This document shows, in pieces, positions 59,089 through 64,000 of a DNA stretch of 64,000 nucleotides. This stretch comes from Sphingomonas sp. NFR15 (GTDB taxonomy: Bacteria; Pseudomonadota; Alphaproteobacteria; Sphingomonadales; Sphingomonadaceae), in assembly GCF_900103265.1 (NCBI RefSeq), contig NZ_FMWX01000003.1, forward strand, positions 310,001 to 374,000, written 5' to 3'. Every line of letters begins with the position of its first letter. Position 1 is the first letter of the stretch. A program made the translations under genes and the position numbers. A model generated the notes under the pieces. That model worked only from the letters and a program-made list of their open reading frames with translations, had not been told where the DNA came from and made no database searches.

Positions 59089-59212
59089 GCACGTCTTCGC
59101 GCGGCGCGGGCGCGGCCGATTCGCCGCCCCGCGCGCGCGCCTTGCGGCGGCGCAGATTCTCGCGCAGCGCCGCCGCGAGCCGCTCTTCGCGCGTTTCCTT
59201 GCTCTCACTCAT
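59078..59212 (-). CDS. Short basic protein, 44 aa
   Basis: A short frame starts at ATG 59210-59212: MSESKETREERLAAALRENL then RRRKARARGG. It is helical and strongly basic in the middle. Short proteins of this type (acidic start, REERLAAxLRxNLRRRK) recur in sphingomonads as conserved hypotheticals. Its 3' end overlaps the end of the aminopeptidase gene by 11 bases, and its start lies 63 bases before tRNA-Thr on the opposite strand. Function unknown; it may bind nucleic acid. Confidence 0.5.
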   Translation of the reverse strand: MSESKETREERLAAALRENLRRRKARARGGESAAPAPREDVPSR

Positions 59213-59275
59213 CGCATCAGCCTTGACAACGTCGTCCGCCTCGTCTCTTACGCCCGCTCCGCGATAACCGGAAAT

Positions 59276-59350
<75 letters not shown>

Positions 59351-59373
59351 TTTCTTGATCCGGTCGTCGCGGA

Positions 59374-60453
59374 TCACGCGAACGCCTTGAAGTCCCGCTT
59401 CACCGCCTTCGCGGCGGCGCGCGCGTGATCGCGCAGCCAGTCGGCGTCGCGGCGTGCGGCGTCGGCGCGCACCGCGGCGAGCCGCGCGAGGTCGCCCGCA
59501 TGGCAGGTCGCGATCTCGCGACCCATCAGCCGCAGCATCTCCGCCGACATCAGCACCGCGCCCGCATCGCTCGCCTCGATCTTGCGGCTGTTGGGGGACA
59601 GCCGCCGCACCACCAGCCCAGCATCGACACGGTAATGCGGATCGACCGCGCGCGTTTCGGCATGGGCGATCGTACCGGCGCGGATCGTCGCGTCGGTGCC
59701 GGGGCCGAACGCCGCCCACGCCGGGGGCAGGATCGCCTTCACCTCACGCACCACCGGGCCGCCCAGCCAGGTGATCTGCGCGGCGTAGCGCGGCTTGCCG
59801 AGGCTGCCGGTGCCGGCGGTACGGGCGAAGATCGGCAAAGCCTCACCGGCATCCGGTGTCACTTGCGCGAACGCCGCCGCCAGCGCCGCATGGAAGCGCG
59901 CGGGCGCCGCCGCGCCGGCCGCGCGCGCCTTGGCGCCCGGCGCGAGCTTGCGCCACCATTCGGTGCGCTCGGTCTCGGGCAGCATGATCTCGCGGCGCAG
60001 CCAGCGATGTTCGCGCTCGAGGATCAGCGGCCGCGGCTTGGCGAGCCCGGCGCGATAGCCATCCCACACCGCGTCGCAGATATCCTCCGCCGATTCCCCG
60101 CCCGCCAGCAGCGCCGACGCGGCGAGGCGGACGATGTCGAGCGGCCACGGCATCACCGCCGCGTCGTCGAAATCGTTCGCGCCCCACACCAGCCGGCCCT
60201 CGCCATCGCGCCACGTCCCGAAATTCTCGAGATGCGTGTCGCCGATCGCGAGCACCGGCGCCGCGTCGGCGAGGTCGGGGCGGATCGACAGGATCGTCTC
60301 GGCCCAGCGCCAGTAGGTTGCGCGCAGGAAAACGAAGGCGGTCTTCGCCATCTTCGCGCGCTTGCGCACAAGATCCTTCTCGACGACCTCGTAGCCGAGC
60401 TGTTCGCGCAGCCAGCCTTCGTAGCCCCGGACCGAATCGTGGATGTCGCTCAT
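59374..60453 (-). CDS. DUF2252 family protein
   Basis: The 359-residue protein has the family core VLAIGDTHLENFGTWRDGEG followed by GANDFDDAAVMPWPLDIVRL, which resembles the catalytic and metal-binding loops of aminoglycoside-phosphotransferase/kinase-like folds (GDxHxxN ... DFD). REIATCHAGDLARLAA is near the C-terminus. DUF2252 proteins have no settled function; a phosphotransferase activity is inferred from the loops. It stands alone between tRNA-Thr and the phosphatase gene. Confidence 0.87.
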   Translation of the reverse strand: MSDIHDSVRGYEGWLREQLGYEVVEKDLVRKRAKMAKTAFVFLRATYWRWAETILSIRPDLADAAPVLAIGDTHLENFGTWRDGEGRLVWGANDFDDAAVMPWPLDIVRLAASALLAGGESAEDICDAVWDGYRAGLAKPRPLILEREHRWLRREIMLPETERTEWWRKLAPGAKARAAGAAAPARFHAALAAAFAQVTPDAGEALPIFARTAGTGSLGKPRYAAQITWLGGPVVREVKAILPPAWAAFGPGTDATIRAGTIAHAETRAVDPHYRVDAGLVVRRLSPNSRKIEASDAGAVLMSAEMLRLMGREIATCHAGDLARLAAVRADAARRDADWLRDHARAAAKAVKRDFKAFA

Positions 60454-60481
60454 CCGCCGATCCTAGGCCCGGCGCGGCGGT

Positions 60482-62116
60482 TCACGCCATCACGTTGCGC
60501 CCACGCGAGACCTTGGCGGTGTGGCCGATGCTCGAGGCGGTCGCATGCGCCTTGATCGTATCGACCATGATCCATTCGTTGGTCGCGCTGTCGGGCGTGA
60601 GCGTCAGCGCCATATAGCCGCGCCGGCTGGTATCGCACCATTTGAGTTCGCGGTTGCTCGCAACGAGCGCCGCGGCGACCGTCTTGGGGTCGATGCTCAT
60701 CTGCGATTCGTAGCCGGGCGAGGTGACGCTGTGCCCGGCGAATTCGACGCCGGCGGCCGTGCCGTCCTGCGCGAGATCATAGGCCCAGGCATTGTGGCTG
60801 TCGCCCGAGAGGACGAGCAGATTGGCGCCCATCGTCTGCGCCGAGCGCAGGAATCGCGCCCGCGCCGCCGGATAGCCGCCCCAATTGTCATAGTTGAACG
60901 GCAGGCCGAGCTTCGCCGCCGCGATGCCCGCGGTCACATAGGCGCGGGCCCGCGCCGGGCCGGTCGGCGAGACCCAGCTCGCCGCGATCTCGGGCATCAC
61001 CGTCTGGCCGAGGATCGTGCCGAAGCCGACCACCTGCCAGCGCTGCCCTTGCTTGACCGAACCGCGCATCGCATGCGCCAGCCAGCTTTCCTGCTGCGAG
61101 CCCATCATCGTCTTGGCCGGGTCCATCCACGCGCCGTCCCGGAACGCCTTGAGCGCCGCGATCGGATCGGCCTGCGCGAACAGCGGCGCGATATCGGGCT
61201 GGCGGGTGCGCGCGAGCAGCCGCGTCTCGGTGCGGAACAGCGTGGCGAGAGCGCCGATGTCATAGGCCTTCCACGGCTCGTCCGAGACCGGCATCCACTC
61301 GCGATACGCCTGGATCGACGCGATCTTGCGCAGCGTCCAATCGCCTTCGTTCGCCTGATGGTTCTCGGCGCCGCCCTCCCAGCTATCGTTCGACGATTCG
61401 TGATCGTCCCACTGCACGATCATCGGCTGGAGCTGGTGGAGCCGCTGGAGATCGGGGTCGCTGCGATAGCTGGCATAGCGCAGCCGATAGTCGGTGAGGT
61501 GGATCAGCTCGCTCGCCGGCTCGGGCACGCGCCCGCCGACCGCCTCGGCCGGGGTCGGATAATGGTTGCGGTCATATTCGTAGAGATAGTCGCCGAGATG
61601 GACGACGAGATCGAGATCGTCGCGCGCGGCGGCATGGCCATAAGCGTTGAAATAGCCATAGGGCATGTTCGAGCAGGAGAAGATCGCGGCGCGGAAGCTG
61701 CGCACCGGCCCTTCCGGCAGCGTCCGCGTCCGGCCGACGGGTGAGAAGCTGCCGTCGGGCGCGATGAAGCGATAGTGATAGGTCGTGCCGGGCTTCAGCC
61801 CGTCGAGCGTGATCTTTGCGGTATGGTCGCGCCACGGCCCGGTGATCTGCGCGCCGCTCGCGATCACGCGCGCGAAGTCGGGCGTCTCGGCGATCTCGGC
61901 GCGCAATTCGACCGCGTCGCCGCTCGCGGGCACATAGCGCGTCCAGAGCAGCATCGAATCGGAGGCCGGCTCGCCGCTCGCCACCGCGTGGGTGAAGCCG
62001 CGCCCGTTGGTCACGTTCGGCGTCTCCGCGAAGCCCGGCACCGCGAACGCCCCCAGCCCGAGCGAGCCGGTCAGCAGGAAGGAACGACGGTCGAGACGGG
62101 GGGTGTGAACGGTCAT
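60482..62116 (-). CDS. PhoD-like alkaline phosphatase/phosphodiesterase, Tat-exported
   Basis: The 544-residue protein begins with a twin-arginine signal, LDRRSFLLTGSLGLGAF, so it is exported folded. The N-terminal PhoD domain is followed by the metal-dependent phosphoesterase core: LVVHLGDYLYEYDRNHY, IVQWDDHESSND and VLSGDSHNAWAYDL. It should release phosphate from mono- or diesters outside the cytoplasm with Ca/Fe-type centres. ATG 62114-62116 is chosen because it gives the Tat signal; the longer frame does not. Divergent from the next gene by 79 bp. Confidence 0.93.
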   Translation of the reverse strand: MTVHTPRLDRRSFLLTGSLGLGAFAVPGFAETPNVTNGRGFTHAVASGEPASDSMLLWTRYVPASGDAVELRAEIAETPDFARVIASGAQITGPWRDHTAKITLDGLKPGTTYHYRFIAPDGSFSPVGRTRTLPEGPVRSFRAAIFSCSNMPYGYFNAYGHAAARDDLDLVVHLGDYLYEYDRNHYPTPAEAVGGRVPEPASELIHLTDYRLRYASYRSDPDLQRLHQLQPMIVQWDDHESSNDSWEGGAENHQANEGDWTLRKIASIQAYREWMPVSDEPWKAYDIGALATLFRTETRLLARTRQPDIAPLFAQADPIAALKAFRDGAWMDPAKTMMGSQQESWLAHAMRGSVKQGQRWQVVGFGTILGQTVMPEIAASWVSPTGPARARAYVTAGIAAAKLGLPFNYDNWGGYPAARARFLRSAQTMGANLLVLSGDSHNAWAYDLAQDGTAAGVEFAGHSVTSPGYESQMSIDPKTVAAALVASNRELKWCDTSRRGYMALTLTPDSATNEWIMVDTIKAHATASSIGHTAKVSRGRNVMA

Positions 62117-62195
62117 GGCGGCAAGATCCTTGTGGCGGTGCGCCTGCTGTGCCGCCGGGTTGTTTCGCGGTCGTGACACGCTAGAGCCTCGCGCG

Positions 62196-63638
62196 ATGAA
62201 GCTTCCGGTTCGCGGCGTGTCCGCCTGGTCCGCACTGGCCGTCCTCCTCGCGCTGCTCGCGCTGTCGCGGCCGCTCGACCATGACGAAAGCCAATATGTC
62301 GCGGCGGCGTGGCTGAGCGCGCGGGGACGGCTGCCGTATCTCGACTATCTCTATCTTCAGGCGCCGCTCCAGCCGCTGCTGTTCGCGCCGCTGGCGGGGA
62401 TCGCGGGCGCCTGGGCCTGGCCGGCGCTGCGGATCGTCAACGCGCTGCTTGGGGTGATAGCGCTTGCCGGCGTGTACCGGGCGGGCCGGCTCGCGGGGGT
62501 GGGCTCGCGCGCCGCGATCACCGCGACGGCGCTGTTCGGCTGCTGCGACATCCTGCTGTTCAGCATCGGCACCGCGCGCAACGACGCTCTGCCGCTCGCG
62601 CTGTTCGCCGCCGCGCTGCCCGCGCTGGTGCGTGCGAGCCTGGGCCGCGCGACGCCCGGATCGGCGCTGCTCGCCGGGCTGCTGCTCGCGGGCGCGGCGG
62701 CGGCGAAAGTGTCCTATGCGGTGCCTGCGCTCGCTTATGGTGTGCTGGCGCTCGCCGACCGGCGGCACCGGCCGTTCCTGGTCGCGCTCGGGGCGGCGCC
62801 GGCGGCGCTGCTGGTCGGCTGGTTCTACCGCGACGATCCGGCTGCGTTCGGCTTCGGTGTGCTCGGCTTCCCGACCCGCGCGCCGGCGGAATATTATGTC
62901 GCGGACGGGCGCGCGTGGAAGCTCGGCCCGCTCGCCAAGCTCGTCGACACGCTCAAGTTCCTCGCGCTCGGCCCCGCGCTGGTGGCGATCGTCGCGGTCG
63001 CGCGCGAGCGCAGGCGCGACCCGACTCGCTTGCTGCTCGACGCGCTGCTGCTCGCCGCGTTCGTCGCGGCGCTGATGCCCGCGCCGACCTGGCGGCAATA
63101 TCTCGCGCCGGTGCTGCCGCCGCTGTTCGTGCGCTTCGCGCTGGCGATCGAAGCGCGCCCGCCTGGGCGGATCGCGCGGCGGCTGACCGGTGTGTTCGTG
63201 ATCGCGGGCGTGGCGCCGAGCCTCATCGCGCTCGCCGGCGCCCGGTCAGGCGTGCCGATGATCGCGGCGATGCGCCAGTCGGCGGCGATCGGCGCGGCGC
63301 TCGACCGCGCGGGCGTTGCCGGCCCGGTCGTCACGCTCTCGCCGCAGTTCCTGCCCGGCGCCGGGTATGCGGTCGATCCGCGCTTCGCCGCCGGGCCGTT
63401 CTATTTCCGCAGCCATGCGCTGCTCACGCCTGCACAGGAGCCTGCGCTGCACGCGGTGTCGGGCGACCGGCTCGCCGCGCTCGGCAGGCCGGGCGCGATC
63501 CTGCTCGGCGGAGAGGGCGCGTGGACCAGCGGCGACGCCGGGCTCGAGCGTCCGCTGGAGACGTGGGCGCGGGCGCACGGCTACCGCGCGCAAGCCGTGC
63601 CGGGCGGCCGCTTCCGGCTTTATATCACGCCGCGTTGA
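62196..63638 (+). CDS. Multi-spanning glycosyltransferase-like membrane protein
   Basis: The 480-residue protein has a first helix ending in LSRPLDHDESQYVAAAWLSARG, where the DHDE loop matches the catalytic acidic motif of GT39/ArnT/PMT-like transferases. PYLDYLYLQAPLQPLLFAPL follows and about ten helices are visible. It probably uses a polyprenyl-phosphate sugar donor on the periplasmic side. Its 3' end overlaps the convergent GT4 gene by 14 bases, so the two may work in one glycan pathway, although they are not cotranscribed. Confidence 0.8.
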   Translation: MKLPVRGVSAWSALAVLLALLALSRPLDHDESQYVAAAWLSARGRLPYLDYLYLQAPLQPLLFAPLAGIAGAWAWPALRIVNALLGVIALAGVYRAGRLAGVGSRAAITATALFGCCDILLFSIGTARNDALPLALFAAALPALVRASLGRATPGSALLAGLLLAGAAAAKVSYAVPALAYGVLALADRRHRPFLVALGAAPAALLVGWFYRDDPAAFGFGVLGFPTRAPAEYYVADGRAWKLGPLAKLVDTLKFLALGPALVAIVAVARERRRDPTRLLLDALLLAAFVAALMPAPTWRQYLAPVLPPLFVRFALAIEARPPGRIARRLTGVFVIAGVAPSLIALAGARSGVPMIAAMRQSAAIGAALDRAGVAGPVVTLSPQFLPGAGYAVDPRFAAGPFYFRSHALLTPAQEPALHAVSGDRLAALGRPGAILLGGEGAWTSGDAGLERPLETWARAHGYRAQAVPGGRFRLYITPR

Positions 63639-64000
63639 GTCGCTTGCCCTCGCGCTTGGCGCGGACCAGGCCCTCGTAATAGGCCATCAGGTCGATCGTA
63701 TGCTCGCGGTCGCTGCGGACCTTGCCGGCGGCGACATGCGCGGCGCGGCGCAGCAGCTTCTGGTCGCGCGCGAACAGCCGGGCGATCGCCAGCGCCGCCG
63801 AGCCGGCGTCGCGCGCGGTGTAGAGTTCGGACGAGCGCGGATCGGCGACTTCGGCGCAGCCGCCGGTATCGGGCACGATCAGCGGCAGGCCCGCCGCCAT
63901 CGCCTCGGATGCGACCAGCCCGAACGGCTCGGCCTCGGAGCCGTGGATTAGCGCGTCGCAGCTCGCCAGGATCCGCGCCAGCCGCTCGCGGTCATAGACC
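63625..64000 (-). CDS. Glycosyltransferase family 4 protein, C-terminal fragment
   Basis: Only the last ~125 codons lie in the window; the gene continues beyond the right edge. The nucleotide-sugar-binding motif HGSEAEPFGLVASEAMAAGL, then PLIVPDTGGCAEVAD, is diagnostic of GT-B fold family 4 transferases. The C-terminal helix DREHTIDLMAYYEGLVRAKRE closes the domain. Donor and acceptor cannot be told. Confidence 0.88.
   Translation of the reverse strand, partial: VYDRERLARILASCDALIHGSEAEPFGLVASEAMAAGLPLIVPDTGGCAEVADPRSSELYTARDAGSAALAIARLFARDQKLLRRAAHVAAGKVRSDREHTIDLMAYYEGLVRAKREGKRLNAA

Overview
The window is high-GC, gene-dense chromosomal DNA that looks like a member of the Sphingomonadaceae (Alphaproteobacteria). 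This rests on the two TonB-dependent receptors (one of the large Xanthomonas/Caulobacter type), a DUF1134/EipA-like protein, a FabI-type enoyl reductase, a PE-LIG-POL LigD beside Ku, frequent GTG/TTG starts, and abundant palindromic intergenic repeats with CGTTCG...CGAACG ends. I saw no rRNA, CRISPR array, prophage or transposase. Two tRNA genes are present (Ser-GCT, Thr-GGT). The assignment comes from recognising families by eye, not from a database search.

Layout. 1-9.4 kb: housekeeping and stress genes (end of a hydroxyacyl-CoA dehydrogenase, a DUF1176 protein, ergothioneine genes egtB-egtD, a PduO-type cobalamin adenosyltransferase, gluQ, an HNH protein, ppc). 9.4-10.0 kb: a repeat-only stretch with a 210-bp tandem unit. 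10-17 kb: sodC, a TonB-dependent receptor, and the NHEJ pair ku-ligD. 17-20.4 kb: a circular ATP-grasp/alpha-E fusion with a transglutaminase-like protein. 20.5-28 kb: DnaJ-like, BrkB-like, fabI, a DUF559 gene boxed by inverted repeats, aroC, purA, a DoxX-like protein and an EipA-like protein. 28.1-35 kb: tRNA-Ser, a TetR regulator and a divergent RND tripartite efflux operon.

35.5-50.8 kb is the most coherent functional block. It encodes an apparently complete non-phosphorylating L-fucose pathway, which could also process D-arabinose: mutarotase, aldose 1-dehydrogenase, lactonase, enolase-superfamily dehydratase candidate, SDR dehydrogenase, FAH-family diketo-acid hydrolase, and an FMN alpha-hydroxy-acid oxidase/dehydrogenase for the lactate or glycolate released. 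With them are a TonB receptor, an MFS transporter, a secreted beta-helix glycosidase candidate, a GntR/FCD regulator with a perfect palindrome at the receptor promoter, and a hydroxyacid dehydrogenase plus glycerate kinase that could serve a glyoxylate/glycerate branch. 50.9-64 kb: a small lipoprotein, an L,D-transpeptidase, membrane glycosyltransferases, a FemAB-like protein, oligopeptidase B, an M24 aminopeptidase, tRNA-Thr, DUF2252, a Tat-exported PhoD-like phosphatase and a truncated GT4 glycosyltransferase.

The most unusual signals are in the repeats. One palindromic element is inserted in frame in the ligD linker, and its hairpin stem differs from an intergenic copy by compensatory changes. 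Purine-rich repeat arms occupy the Shine-Dalgarno position of ligD, the DUF559 gene and aroC. A DUF559 nuclease-like gene sits between inverted ~60-bp repeats, and the right one encodes its C-terminus.
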